Positions 51,641-63,765 are shown, counted from the first letter of the stretch. The stretch is 64,000 nt of DNA from Actinoplanes solisilvae (GCF_003999975.1 NZ_RJAC01000023.1:47101-111100); one strand, 5' to 3'. Program-made: numbers and translations. Notes: a model not told the origin generated them from the sequence alone.

Positions 51641-52384
51641 ATGAACAACGCACTTGACGGCAAAGTAGCCCTGGTCACGGGCGGGGGTCGCGGCATCGGC
51701 GCCGCGGTGGCCCTGCGTCTGGCCGAGGAAGGCGCCGACGTGGCGCTGACATTTCAGCACGATCAGCGGCGCGCCGACGGCGTGGTCGACCAGATCAAGG
51801 CGGCCGGGCGGCGGGCGATCGCCGTACGGGCGGACAGCGCCGACCCGGCCGCGGTGGTCGCCGCCGTCGACCGGGCCAGCGGGGAGCTGGGCCGGTTGGA
51901 CATCCTGGTCAACAACGCCGGCGCGTTCCTGCTCGGACCGATCGAGCAGCTCAGCCCGGAAGACTTCGAGCAGACCGTCGCGGTCAACGTGCGGGCGCCG
52001 TTCGTGGCCTCACAGACGGCGGTACGCCACATGGTGGCCGGCGGGCGGATCATCAACATCGGGAGCAACGTGGCCGAGCGGGCGGTCTTCCCGGGCTTCT
52101 CGCTCTACGCGATGAGCAAGACCGCGATGATCGGCCTGACCAAGGCACTCGGACGCGAACTCGGCGCCCGCGGGATCACCGTCAACCTCGTGAACCCGGG
52201 ACCCACGGACACCGAGCTGAACCCGGCCGACGGCCCGAACGCCGAGACCATCAACGGCTTCACCGCCGTCGGCCACTACGCGACCCCGGCCGACGTGGCG
52301 GCGGCCGTGGTGTTCCTGGCCGGGCCGGACGGCCGCTACATCACCGGGGCCACGGTCAACGTCGACGGCGGCTTCACCATCTGA
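51641..52384 (+). CDS. SDR-family 3-oxoacyl-ACP-reductase-like oxidoreductase
   Basis: A 247-residue classical SDR. It has TGGGRGIG near residue 13, NNAG near 90, catalytic Ser in INIGSNVAE, YAMSK as the YxxxK motif, and NVDGGFTI at the end. The reductase acts on a 3-oxo or ketone substrate with NADPH; which one is not readable. The ATG at 51641 has no strong ribosome-binding site. A long hairpin follows. Confidence 0.9.
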   Translation: MNNALDGKVALVTGGGRGIGAAVALRLAEEGADVALTFQHDQRRADGVVDQIKAAGRRAIAVRADSADPAAVVAAVDRASGELGRLDILVNNAGAFLLGPIEQLSPEDFEQTVAVNVRAPFVASQTAVRHMVAGGRIINIGSNVAERAVFPGFSLYAMSKTAMIGLTKALGRELGARGITVNLVNPGPTDTELNPADGPNAETINGFTAVGHYATPADVAAAVVFLAGPDGRYITGATVNVDGGFTI

Positions 52385-52403
52385 TCACCGGCCGTCGTTC
52401 CGT

Positions 52404-52445
52404 CCGGGGCGCCAGGGGGTCAGCCGTGGCCGCCTGGCGCCCCGG
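52404..52445. terminator. Bidirectional hairpin between SDR and response regulator
   Basis: CCGGGGCGCCAGG (52404-52416) pairs perfectly with CCTGGCGCCCCGG (52433-52445) around a 16-nt loop. Confidence 0.75.
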
Positions 52446-52519
52446 AGCCGCCCGATCGACGCCGCTCGTGGACTCCAACCAGACCAAGGGCGCACCACTT
52501 CTGGACGCCACGGCCGGCC

Positions 52520-52550
52520 CGCGTGGTCACTGGTCGACGGTGACCACGCG
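52520..52550 (-). terminator. Terminator of the response regulator gene
   Basis: CGCGTGGTCAC (52520-52530) pairs with GTGACCACGCG (52540-52550) around a 9-nt loop, 6 bp after the stop at 52557. Confidence 0.7.
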
Positions 52551-52556
52551 CCCGGT

Positions 52557-53648
52557 TCAGACGAGGACAGCGATGGGCTCGACCAGGCCGACCCCGCCGG
52601 CGAAGTGACGGAGCCGGATCGCCATCGACTCGCTGAGCACCTCGCCCTGGCGCAGAAGGACGAGCCCGTTGGTGGTCAGCACGTCCTGGTCGACGATCAT
52701 GCCCACCATGAGCTCGGTGCCCGTCACCCGCCGGGGTTTGCGGACCTGCGCGGTGACGTAGACCTGCAAGATCTGGTCGACCAGGTCTTTCGGATACCCG
52801 CTGAGCCCTCCGGCGGCTTGACCGGGCTGCAAGCCACCTTCCACCCCGACCAGAAAAGCAACGGCTGTCGCGTACGGTGCCTGGTCGTCGTCCATGTCCA
52901 CCGGCGGTTTCTCGCTGAAGGCGACCGGCTGCTCGGCAACCCACCCGGCGACGCGCTCCAGCCGGGGGATCCGGCGGATGAGGTCGTACGCCAGCCGGGG
53001 ATGACCGCGGAAGAGCTCGTCGTTGCCGGCGTCGAGCGGCTCGCCGCTTCGCACCTGGGCCAGAACCGGTTCGGGGATGGCCATCAGGCCGACCTGCCCG
53101 AGCATCGCGGCGATCCGCGGTTCCCAGGCACCGACAGGGGCGACGGCGTCGACGAGTACGCGCAGCCGCTCGGTCCGCATCGCGGCGAACGGGTTGGTGG
53201 CTTTCATCAGATCGGTGAGCAGCTCGACCGCGCCGTCGAGGGTCCGTTGTAACAGCTCGCGCTCGGCCATCACCAGTCGGTGCTGCTCCAGCGCCGCGTC
53301 CAGGGCACGGGTGAGGTCGTTGGGTTCGCAGGGTTTGGTGAGGAACCGGAACAGGTTGCCCTCGTTGACCGCGGCGATGGTCGAGCTGAGTTCGGCCTGG
53401 CCGCTCAGGATGATCTGCACCGAGTCGGGGCTGGCGACCCGAGCGCGAGCGAGGAACTCGGCACCGTCCATGACCGGCATCTTCATGTCGGAAACGACCA
53501 CGGAGTACGGTTCCGCGGCGTCGGCTATGCGGGTCAGGCCTTCCGCCCCGGACGTGGCCGGGTCGATCTGGTAGCGGCCGTGCAACGTCCGCCGCAATCC
53601 GTCGAGGATCCTCGGCTCGTCGTCGACCATCAAGATGCGTTCGGCCAC
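52557..53648 (-). CDS. Response regulator with degenerate HD-GYP-like output domain
   Basis: A 363-residue regulator. The receiver (about 1-120) has Asp8-Asp9 and phospho-Asp54 in VVVSDMKMP. The output domain (about 145-363) follows the HD-GYP layout, but the metal-binding HD is lost (MLGQVGLMAIP in place of LLHDIG) and no GYP-type loop is seen, so c-di-GMP cleavage is unlikely. The C-terminal segment GTELMVGMIVDQDVLTTNGL is typical of such proteins. GTG 53648 lies 6 nt after TATGCT. It is divergent from the FIST gene. Confidence 0.85.
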   Translation of the reverse strand: MAERILMVDDEPRILDGLRRTLHGRYQIDPATSGAEGLTRIADAAEPYSVVVSDMKMPVMDGAEFLARARVASPDSVQIILSGQAELSSTIAAVNEGNLFRFLTKPCEPNDLTRALDAALEQHRLVMAERELLQRTLDGAVELLTDLMKATNPFAAMRTERLRVLVDAVAPVGAWEPRIAAMLGQVGLMAIPEPVLAQVRSGEPLDAGNDELFRGHPRLAYDLIRRIPRLERVAGWVAEQPVAFSEKPPVDMDDDQAPYATAVAFLVGVEGGLQPGQAAGGLSGYPKDLVDQILQVYVTAQVRKPRRVTGTELMVGMIVDQDVLTTNGLVLLRQGEVLSESMAIRLRHFAGGVGLVEPIAVLV

Positions 53649-53654
53649 GCGGGC

Positions 53655-53660
53655 AGCATA
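53655..53660 (-). promoter_or_regulatory. -10 box of the response regulator (leaderless)
   Basis: TATGCT, then the 6-nt spacer GCCCGC, then GTG at 53648 on the minus strand. Confidence 0.6.
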
Positions 53661-53755
53661 TGTCCGGCCGGTCACGGCATGTCACCGAATGTACTCAACT
53701 TCCCGGAGCAGCGGCCGAACGGGACCTTGGGACTACGGCTAATCCGGAGGTAGAC

Positions 53756-54889
53756 ATGTCTGCGCTGATGGCATCCCGAACCGGGCACCACACGGTAGTG
53801 GCGTCCGCGGACTCCCACCGGCCCGACCCGTCCGCCGCCGTCGCGGAGATCGCCGCCGTTCTCGGCACCGAGGCCGACATGTACGCGGTCTTCGTCGCGC
53901 CGGGCTACGACCTCGCCCCCGTGGGCGCCGCCCTGAAGCACCACTTCGGCGACCGCGTCATCGGTTGCACGAGTTCAGGAAACATCGGACCGCGGGGGTA
54001 CGACCGATCCGGGATCTGCGCCGTCGCTTTCACCGGTGGACTGCACGCCCGGACCATCACTGTCGGTCCTCTCGACGACGCGCCGGGCGCGGTCGAACGA
54101 GCGGCCGCCGACCTGGCCGACCTGCACGCCGAGGTCGGCGACCGCGAGAGCTTCGCGATCCTGCTCACCGACGGGCTGACCCGCAACGAGGACCTGCTCG
54201 CCGCCAATCTGATGGCCGCGCTGGGCGACGTGCCGATCATCGGCGCGTCGGCCGGTGACGACCTGACCTTCCGGCACACAGCCGTGTACCACGACGGGGA
54301 TTTCACGGCCAGCCTCGCAACGGTCACCATCGTCTGCACCGACGCGCCGTTCCGGCTGATCCGCCTGCAGCATCACGAGACGACCGACACGATTCTCGTC
54401 GCGACCGACGTCGACCCCGACCTACGCATCATCCGGGCCTTCAACGGGCGGCCGGCGGCGCAGGAGTACGCGCAAGCGGTCGGGACGCAGGTCGCCGCGT
54501 TGAACCCGACCATCTATTCCAAGCACCCGCTGCTGTTGAACGCGGGCGGATCGAGCTGGGTCCGCAGCATCGCCGCCACGAACCCGGACGGCACGCTGAG
54601 CATGCTCGCCCGGGTGGACATCGGTGACGTCCTGCGGGTCGGGCGCCCGATCGGCATGTTCGACAAGCTCGAGCACCAGTTCGCCGCCGTCGAGGCCGAC
54701 CTCGGGCCGATCAGCGGGATGCTCGCCTTCGACTGCATCCTGCGACGGCTGGAGTTCGAGGAGCACCGGATCGCCGACCGCGTCGGCGGCTTCCTCGCCG
54801 AGCACGGCACCGTGGGTTTCAGCACCTACGGTGAGCAGTTCAACGGCATGCACATGAACCAGACCCTGGTCGCCGTCGCCTTCGCCTGA
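53756..54889 (+). CDS. FIST-domain sensor protein
   Basis: A 377-residue protein with FIST_N (about 30-225, VIGCTSSGNIGPRGYD) and FIST_C (about 230-370) domains. FIST proteins are proposed ligand sensors, perhaps for amino acids, that work with signalling proteins. The start ATG 53756 follows GGAGG by 5 nt. It is linked to the histidine kinase 10 bp downstream. It carries no output domain, so it probably feeds that kinase. Confidence 0.9.
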   Translation: MSALMASRTGHHTVVASADSHRPDPSAAVAEIAAVLGTEADMYAVFVAPGYDLAPVGAALKHHFGDRVIGCTSSGNIGPRGYDRSGICAVAFTGGLHARTITVGPLDDAPGAVERAAADLADLHAEVGDRESFAILLTDGLTRNEDLLAANLMAALGDVPIIGASAGDDLTFRHTAVYHDGDFTASLATVTIVCTDAPFRLIRLQHHETTDTILVATDVDPDLRIIRAFNGRPAAQEYAQAVGTQVAALNPTIYSKHPLLLNAGGSSWVRSIAATNPDGTLSMLARVDIGDVLRVGRPIGMFDKLEHQFAAVEADLGPISGMLAFDCILRRLEFEEHRIADRVGGFLAEHGTVGFSTYGEQFNGMHMNQTLVAVAFA

Positions 54890-54899
54890 GGGAGCACAC

Positions 54900-57092
<2,193 letters not shown>

Positions 57093-57128
57093 CTCGGTAC
57101 TGATCACCCGCCCGAGGGCCCCTGGGAG

Positions 57129-58325
57129 TCACCGTGGGTGGGTCGCCCGCCAGCCTTCGACAACATCCCGATCCGCCGCGGAAACGTCCTGGTCGGTGAA
57201 GCTCTCGCCATGGCCGGGCGCCTCGCACACGAGGCCGAACTCAGCCTCCACGATGCGGTGGGCCAGGGCGACCGCGGAGCCCGGGTCGTGCACCTTGGGC
57301 CCCACCTCGGCTTTCGCGTGCTCCGCCACGGCGGACACGACCGTGACGGGCAGACCCCAAAGTTGCAGCAGGTTGGCGCCCGCCTCGCTGTGGCAGGTGC
57401 CGAAGGCAGCCAGCTCGGCGGTGTCCAGGGGGGCCGGCGGCGCGTCGCTGTCGGCCCACGCACGCAGGACCGCGGGGTAGCCGTCACCTCGCGACGACGC
57501 CAGCACCAATTGCCCCACCTCGTGCAGCAGACCGGCCGTGAAGGCCTCGCTCGCCCACGACGTATCGCCGGCCAGCAACCGCGCCAGGCGCGAGGTCCGT
57601 ACGGAATGTTCGGTGAGCTCCTGGATCCAGCGGGCGGGAAGGAGCCCCTCGGGGTCGAGACTGCGGACCACGTCGTGCATCACCACCAGGCCGCGTACGG
57701 TCGGAGGGCCGAGCAACGCCACCGCCTGGGCTACGTCGCTGATCGGCTGCACCACCATGCTCGCCGACGAGTTCACCAGCTGAAGCACTTTCGCCGTGGC
57801 GGCCGGATCGCTCTCGATGACGGCGGCGATCGATCCGGCCGAGGAATCATTCGCCTCCAGCGCCATGATCAGTTCCGGCAGGATGCTAGGCGCGCTGGGA
57901 AGCGACTGCACCATGGCCGCGTCGCTGCGGGCCGAGCCGTCGCCCGAGGCCGCCTGGGCCGCGAGGAGCCGGTCCACGGTCTGCACCAGTTGCTCCCGGC
58001 TGGTGGGTTTGCTGAGGAACTGGTGCGAGAGCGCGATGACGCGCAGCACGTTGTCCTCACCGGTCTGCCCAGAAAGGATGACCCGGGCCGTGCCGGGATA
58101 AAGCGCGCGGACGCGGCTGAGCAGGTCTCCGCCGTCCATGCCGGGCATCCGGAAGTCGGTCACGACCACGTCGCACGGCCGGTCGTTCATGGCGGCCAGG
58201 GCTTCCGCGCCGCCCGGCGCGAAGGACATGTCCCACCGGTTCCTCTCCGTGCGCAGCATCCGCCGTAGGCCGTCGAGGATGCGCGGCTCGTCGTCGACGA
58301 AAATGACGTGCGGCTTGCCGGTCAT
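57129..58325 (-). CDS. Response regulator with HDOD output domain
   Basis: A 398-residue regulator. The receiver (about 1-120) has Asp11-Asp12 and phospho-Asp57 in VVVTDFRMP. An HDOD domain (about 145-345) has LLHEVGQLVLASS and the QPISDVAQAVALLG segment. HDOD domains lack catalytic activity and bind signalling partners or nucleotides. Its ATG overlaps the kinase stop (ATGA), so the two form a pair. Its receiver start VDDEPRILDGLRR is like that of the regulator at 52557. Confidence 0.9.
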   Translation of the reverse strand: MTGKPHVIFVDDEPRILDGLRRMLRTERNRWDMSFAPGGAEALAAMNDRPCDVVVTDFRMPGMDGGDLLSRVRALYPGTARVILSGQTGEDNVLRVIALSHQFLSKPTSREQLVQTVDRLLAAQAASGDGSARSDAAMVQSLPSAPSILPELIMALEANDSSAGSIAAVIESDPAATAKVLQLVNSSASMVVQPISDVAQAVALLGPPTVRGLVVMHDVVRSLDPEGLLPARWIQELTEHSVRTSRLARLLAGDTSWASEAFTAGLLHEVGQLVLASSRGDGYPAVLRAWADSDAPPAPLDTAELAAFGTCHSEAGANLLQLWGLPVTVVSAVAEHAKAEVGPKVHDPGSAVALAHRIVEAEFGLVCEAPGHGESFTDQDVSAADRDVVEGWRATHPR

Positions 58326-60517
58326 ACGGGTACCTCCGCCGGTGTCGCTGGGGATTCGGGTGCGTAGCGCGCGTCGACTGGCAACCGGACTGTGAAAATC
58401 GTGCCCACGCCGGGCTCGCTGGTGAAGCTGATGGATCCCTGATGCCGGTCGACGACGAGGCTGCGGATCAGGGGCAGACCCTGGCCCGTTCCTTGGCCGA
58501 CCTGCTTGGTGGTGAAGAACGGGTCGAACAGCTTGTCGGCTATCTCAGGAGGCACGCCGGTTCCGGTGTCGGCGACCTCGATGACCACCTCGTGACCTTC
58601 ACGCCGGGTACTCACCCGGATCTCGCCCCGGCCGCGGCCCGCCGCGTCGATCGCGTGCGCCGCGTTGATCAGCAGGTTGAGAACCGTCTGATTGATGTCG
58701 CCGATGTGGCACAGCACCGGCGGCAACTCAGCCAGATCCGTTCTGACCTCCGCGACGAGCCGGATCTCGTTGGCCGCGACAACCACCGCGTTCTGGATCG
58801 CCTCGTTGAGGTCGGCCGGGCTTTTCGTGTCCGAGCCGGGATGCCCGAACGCCTTCATCGCCCGCACGATCATGGCCACCCGTTCGACGCCCTCCAGAGT
58901 CTGGCGGATCGCTGCGGGCGCCTCCTCCAGCAAGAAGTCGAGGTCGAGGTCGAGCATCCGGCGAGTGAGATCCTCGTCGGACGCGCCCAGGCGCTCCCGG
59001 ATCTCCGCCGTCAGCGTCAGCAGCTCGGTGAACGACTCGTCGAGGAACCGGACGTTGTCGCCGATGAACTGCATCGGCGTATTGATCTCATGGGCGATGC
59101 CCGCGGCCAGGCGACCGACGGACTCCAGCTTCTGGGCGTGTCGCAGGCCGAGCTCGAGGCGCTGCCGCTCGGAGATGTCCCGGGCGTTGAGGACGATGCT
59201 GCGAGACCCGTTGTGTTCGGTCACGTAGGCCACGAACACCTCGAACTCGTTCCATGCCTCAGGGTCGGGGCCGCGCAACCGACGGATCTGAGCCGTCGTC
59301 TGATCCGGCGCCAGCACTTCGGCGAGATCGTCGGGGTGAACGAGCGAGTCCAGTTCTCGGCCGGTCAGTGCCTCGCGCGGCACGTCGAGCAGCCGGGCCG
59401 CGGCCGAGTTGGCGAACCGGATCGTCCCCTGTTCCCCACACAACAGGAGGGCGTCGTGCGAGTGCTCCACCACGACGTTGAGTCGCGAGCGGGTCAGGAG
59501 CTGGTCGAGGGTCAGCGCGACCTCGTCGGCCAAGGTGGAAAGGGAGGCGCTCAGATCGTCCTCAGGGCGCGGGCAATAGGCGACGACCAGCAGGCCGAAG
59601 ACTTTGCCCCCGGCGGCGAGTGGAACCAGGTCCACGCGATCGGATGCCGGCAGCCCCAGCCGCTCGGCGAACGAGGTCGCGTCCGTTCCGGTGATCTGTG
59701 CGTAGCCGCCCGGCCGCAACGCCGCCTGATGGGCCGGCCCGCTCGTGGCGAGGTCCATCGTACGGTCGTTCGGGTCGCGGCCGCCCACCCCGGCGGATTC
59801 GATCGGCCGCAGTTTTCCGCCGGCGATCGTGGCGACGACAGCGGCGCTGATCCGCCGGTCCAAGGCGACCACCGCGTCGACCGCGGCCCGCGCAGCCTCG
59901 CCACGGTCGGTCGCGGCGGCGAAGCTCGCGCCCGCCTCGGCGACGACCCGCTCGCGGAGCGCGGCCCGGTCACGGGCCCCGATGCCCCGGCCCAAGGTGT
60001 GGTTGATGGTGTGACCGATCAGAGCCGTCACCGTGAGCGGCAGGGCATCGGACAAGGCCAGACCGTCGAGTCCGACGCCGATTCCCATGATGCCGACAAC
60101 ACAGGACGCTCCGAGAATGTGATCCAGGCGACCGCCGTACAACGCGCGAAAGTTGATCCACACGAAGAGCAGGCCGACGGTGATGCCGTAGTCGGAAGCC
60201 GCCGCGACCACGCACACGCACGACGCCTCGACGAGCCAGAGCGCCCGGGGGAACGCGCCCCGCCGGTAGCCCCAGCAGAGGCAGAGCTCGACCACCACGA
60301 TCGCGGCAATCGTCGCGACGCGGGTCCCGAGGCCGGCGTCCTGTTTCACACCGAAGACACCGATCACGGACCAGAGCACACAGAACAACAGGAACAGCGA
60401 ACGCACCTGTCCCAGCATCGAGGCACCGCCGGCACCCGGTCGTGCCCACCGGCCCAGGCTGATCAAGAGGCTTCTCCCTAACGCTCCGTGTATTCCCCCC
60501 TCAGTTCCCATCGGCAC
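58322..60517 (-). CDS. Membrane-bound GAF-PAS histidine kinase
   Basis: A kinase of up to 731 residues. There are about five transmembrane helices (about 38-165), a GAF-like domain (about 190-345), a PAS domain (about 350-455), HisKA with His476 in AAGIAHEINTPMQF, and HATPase_c (LNLLINAAHAID, DTGTGVP, GTGQGLPLIRS). It is coupled by ATGA to the HDOD regulator. The start is uncertain: a TTG at 60466 with GGAG 7 nt upstream is a good alternative to 60517. Confidence 0.87.
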   Translation of the reverse strand: MPMGTEGGIHGALGRSLLISLGRWARPGAGGASMLGQVRSLFLLFCVLWSVIGVFGVKQDAGLGTRVATIAAIVVVELCLCWGYRRGAFPRALWLVEASCVCVVAAASDYGITVGLLFVWINFRALYGGRLDHILGASCVVGIMGIGVGLDGLALSDALPLTVTALIGHTINHTLGRGIGARDRAALRERVVAEAGASFAAATDRGEAARAAVDAVVALDRRISAAVVATIAGGKLRPIESAGVGGRDPNDRTMDLATSGPAHQAALRPGGYAQITGTDATSFAERLGLPASDRVDLVPLAAGGKVFGLLVVAYCPRPEDDLSASLSTLADEVALTLDQLLTRSRLNVVVEHSHDALLLCGEQGTIRFANSAAARLLDVPREALTGRELDSLVHPDDLAEVLAPDQTTAQIRRLRGPDPEAWNEFEVFVAYVTEHNGSRSIVLNARDISERQRLELGLRHAQKLESVGRLAAGIAHEINTPMQFIGDNVRFLDESFTELLTLTAEIRERLGASDEDLTRRMLDLDLDFLLEEAPAAIRQTLEGVERVAMIVRAMKAFGHPGSDTKSPADLNEAIQNAVVVAANEIRLVAEVRTDLAELPPVLCHIGDINQTVLNLLINAAHAIDAAGRGRGEIRVSTRREGHEVVIEVADTGTGVPPEIADKLFDPFFTTKQVGQGTGQGLPLIRSLVVDRHQGSISFTSEPGVGTIFTVRLPVDARYAPESPATPAEVPV

Positions 60518-60633
60518 GGGAAGGCGGGCGCGGAGGCCTCTCGACCTCTTTTCCGGGCCCGGCCTGGAAAAGAGCAGCTACTGAGGTGTATCGGCCCGCC
60601 TGGGGCGCGGGAGCGGCTGCGCTGTGGCCGGCG

Positions 60634-63600
60634 CTACTGGGGTTGCTGGTCGATGGTGTCGAGGGCTTCGCGGATGCGGGTGAGGAGGCTGGTCTCGGAG
60701 AAGGGTTTCTCGACGAGGGTGACGCCGGGGTCGAGGGTGCCTTGGGAGGCCAGGACGGGTTGGGCGTAGCCGGACATGTACAGCACCCGGGTGGTGGGGC
60801 GCAGCTGAAGTATCTCGCCGGCGAGTTCTTTGCCAAGCATGCGCGGCATGATGACGTCGGTGAGCAGCAGGTGGATGTCGTGTGTGGTGTGTTCGACGAT
60901 TTTGATGGCTTCGGGTCCGTCGGCGGCGGTCAGGACCTGGTAGCCGTTGCGGGTCAGGATGCGGCGGGCGACCTCGCGGAGGGCTTCCTCGTCCTCGACG
61001 ATCAGTACGGTTTCCCCGCCTCGGCCCGGTTGTGGGGCTGTGGGTGTCTCGACGGGTGCCGGGGTTTGGTCGGTGACGGGCAGGAGCATGGTGACGGTGG
61101 TGCCGGCGCCGGGTGCGGAGGTGATGGCGGTGTGTCCCCCGGCTTGCACGATGATGCCGTAGACGGTGGCCAGGCCGAGGCCGGTGCCTTCGCCTTTGGG
61201 TTTGGTGGTGAAGAACGGTTCGAAGACCCGTTCGGCGACTTCGGGTGGGATGCCGGTGCCGGTGTCAGCGATCCACAGCTCCACGTGGCGACCGGGGCAC
61301 AGGGCGGCGCGAGAGGTCACGGCGTCCTGGTCGAGGGTGCGGTTGGTGGTGCCGATGGTCAGGGTGCCGCCTTGCGGCATCGCGTCGCGGGCGTTGACGG
61401 CGAGGTTGACCAGGACTTGTTCGATCTGGCCGGGGTCGGCCAGGACCGGCCACAGGGCCGCTGTCAGCCGTGGGTGCAGTTGGATGTGTTCGCCGATGGT
61501 GCGGCGCAGGAACGGTTCGATTTCCTCGATCACGGTGTTGAGGTTGAGGACCTGGGGCCGGACGACTTCACGGCGGCCGAAGGCCAGGAGTTGGTGGGTG
61601 AGTTCGGTGGCGCGTTCACCGGCGCGTTGGATCTGGATGATGTCGTTGCGGGCCTCGTGCCATTCGCCGTCCGGGTCGGCCTCCGCTTTCGCGGTGATTT
61701 GCTCGGCGACGAAGGTGGTGTAGTTGAGCATCACCGCGAGCAGGTTGTTGAAGTCGTGGGCGACGCCGCCGGCGAGCTGGCCGAGGCTTTCCAGACGTTG
61801 GGACTGGTGGAGTTGAGCTTCCAGGCGTTCGCGTTCGGCTTGGGTCTTGAGTCGCTCGCGGGCGGCCTGCATCTCTATCCGGTCGGTCACGTCGCGGATG
61901 GCGGCGGAGACGACCACCCCGTCTTCGGTGTCCAGCGCGGAAAGGCTGATCTCGACGGGGAATTCGCTGCCGTCCTTACGCAGGGCGGCGAGCTGCATGC
62001 CGGCGCCCATCGGCCGGGGCACGGGTTGGGTGAAGTAGTGGGTGCGCCGATCTGGGTGCACCCCGCGAGCGCGTTCGGGGACCAGGATCTCGATAGGCTG
62101 GCCGAGCAGTTCCTCACGCGCGTAGCCGAACAGCCGTTCGGCCTGGGTGTTGACCAGCGTGATGGATCCGTCCTGGGTGATCCCGACGATCGCGTCCGGG
62201 GCGGCCTCCAGCAGGCCGCGGAACTTCGCCTCGGCTCGGGCCCGGTCGGTGACGTCGCGGATCGCGGCGGAGACCAGCACACCATCCTCGGTCTGGATCG
62301 AGGACAGCGAGATGTCGGCGGGGAATTGGCTGCCGTCCTTGCGTAGCCCGGCAAGCTGCCGACCGGCACCCATGGGGCGAGGTCGCGGGTCGGCGAGGTA
62401 GCCATGGCGGTAACCTGGGTGGTCGTCGCGGGCGTACTGCGGGACCAGGATCTCCACCGGCAGGCCGAGCAGCTCAGTTCTTGAGTAGCCGAACAGGCGT
62501 TCGGCTTGGGCGTTGACCAACGCGATTTTCCCGTCGGGGTTGACGCCGATGATCGCGTCCGGGGCGGCCTCCAGCAGTCCTTGGAACTTCACCTCGGCCC
62601 GTAGCCGCTCGCTGACGTCGCGCGACACCGACGCCACGCCGACCACGGCGCCCGCGTCGTCGACGATGGGTGACAGGCTCAACGACACCGTGATCGTGCT
62701 GCCGTCCTTGTGACGCCGCTCGATCTGGAACTGCTCCACGCGTTCACCGGCGGCGATCCGGCGCATCACCGACGCCTCCGTGGCCAGCCACGCCGGCAGG
62801 AACAGCGGGTCGACGCGGCGGCCGATCATCTCCTGCGCGGCGTAGCCGTACAGCCGTTCCGCGCCCGGATTCCAGCTGGTGATCCTCCCCTCCAGGGTCT
62901 TGCCCATGATCGCGTCATGCGAGGACTGCACGATCGCGGCGAGCTGGTGCTGCGCCGCGGCCGCGGTCCGTCGTTGGGTCACGTCCCGGATCGCCGCCGA
63001 GATCAAAATCCCGTGTTCGGTATCGATCGCCGACAGCGATATCTCGGCCGGGAACTCGCTGCCGTCCTTACGCCGGCCCGACAGCTCCATCCCGGCGCCC
63101 ATCGGACGAGGCTGCGGATCGCTCAGGTACGAGGTGCGGCGGGCCGGGTGCATCGCCCGTTTCGCCTCCGGCACCAGGATCTCCACCAGGTGCCCGACCA
63201 ACTCGTCACGGCCGTAGCCGAACAACCGCTCGGTCTGTGCGTTGACCAACACGATCCGCCCGTCGGCGTCCACCCCCACGATCGCATCCGGGGCGGCCTC
63301 CAACAGGCCACGAAACTTCGCCTCGGCCTGAACCCGGTCGCTGACATCACGCACCGCCGCGGCCACGAGCCGTCCATGCGTAGTGTCGATGGCCGACAGC
63401 GAGATCTCGGCCGGGAACTGGCTGCCGTCCTTACGCCGGGCCGCCAACTGCAACCCGGCCCCCATCGGACGGGGCTCAGGGTCATGCCAATACCGCCGCC
63501 GATGACCGGGATGGGCTCCCCGCACCGCCTCCGGCACCAGCAACTCGACCGGCTGCCCCAGCAACTCCGACCGGGCATAGCCGAACAGCCGCTCCGCCTG

Positions 63601-63750
63601 CGCGTTGATCAACGCGATGGTGCCGTCCGCCGTCACCGCGACAATCGCGTCCGGCGCCGCCTCCAGCAAACCCGTCGATCCGAACTCCAACGCCGATCCC
63701 ACGATGCGCCCCCGCCAGCCAGACACGGACGGCCGGCGCCTGCCGCGCAA
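60634..63750 (-). CDS. Hybrid histidine kinase with five PAS domains
   Basis: A hybrid kinase of 1038 residues. Five PAS domains lie in a row (about 25-640); units 1, 2, 4 and 5 are near copies (each with GLLEAAPDAIV, then ERLFGY) and unit 3 is different. A HisKA/HATPase_c core follows, with His665 in GGVAHDFNNLL, DTGTGIP and GTGLGLATVYG, then a receiver with Asp965 in LLLTDVIMP. The TTG at 63750 follows GGGAGGGG by 6 nt. Its core is paralogous to the hybrid kinase at 20585. No membrane segment is predicted. Confidence 0.9.
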   Translation of the reverse strand: MRGRRRPSVSGWRGRIVGSALEFGSTGLLEAAPDAIVAVTADGTIALINAQAERLFGYARSELLGQPVELLVPEAVRGAHPGHRRRYWHDPEPRPMGAGLQLAARRKDGSQFPAEISLSAIDTTHGRLVAAAVRDVSDRVQAEAKFRGLLEAAPDAIVGVDADGRIVLVNAQTERLFGYGRDELVGHLVEILVPEAKRAMHPARRTSYLSDPQPRPMGAGMELSGRRKDGSEFPAEISLSAIDTEHGILISAAIRDVTQRRTAAAAQHQLAAIVQSSHDAIMGKTLEGRITSWNPGAERLYGYAAQEMIGRRVDPLFLPAWLATEASVMRRIAAGERVEQFQIERRHKDGSTITVSLSLSPIVDDAGAVVGVASVSRDVSERLRAEVKFQGLLEAAPDAIIGVNPDGKIALVNAQAERLFGYSRTELLGLPVEILVPQYARDDHPGYRHGYLADPRPRPMGAGRQLAGLRKDGSQFPADISLSSIQTEDGVLVSAAIRDVTDRARAEAKFRGLLEAAPDAIVGITQDGSITLVNTQAERLFGYAREELLGQPIEILVPERARGVHPDRRTHYFTQPVPRPMGAGMQLAALRKDGSEFPVEISLSALDTEDGVVVSAAIRDVTDRIEMQAARERLKTQAERERLEAQLHQSQRLESLGQLAGGVAHDFNNLLAVMLNYTTFVAEQITAKAEADPDGEWHEARNDIIQIQRAGERATELTHQLLAFGRREVVRPQVLNLNTVIEEIEPFLRRTIGEHIQLHPRLTAALWPVLADPGQIEQVLVNLAVNARDAMPQGGTLTIGTTNRTLDQDAVTSRAALCPGRHVELWIADTGTGIPPEVAERVFEPFFTTKPKGEGTGLGLATVYGIIVQAGGHTAITSAPGAGTTVTMLLPVTDQTPAPVETPTAPQPGRGGETVLIVEDEEALREVARRILTRNGYQVLTAADGPEAIKIVEHTTHDIHLLLTDVIMPRMLGKELAGEILQLRPTTRVLYMSGYAQPVLASQGTLDPGVTLVEKPFSETSLLTRIREALDTIDQQPQ
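62204..63663 (-). repeat. Tandem PAS-domain repeat, 363-bp period
   Basis: The same GCCTC-based landmark (end of the LLEAA codons) recurs at 63659, 63296, 62567 and 62204. The two adjacent pairs are exactly 363 bp (121 codons) apart, and the unrelated third PAS fills the 729-bp gap between them. Confidence 0.85.
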
Positions 63751-63765
63751 GACGCGCCCCTCCCA

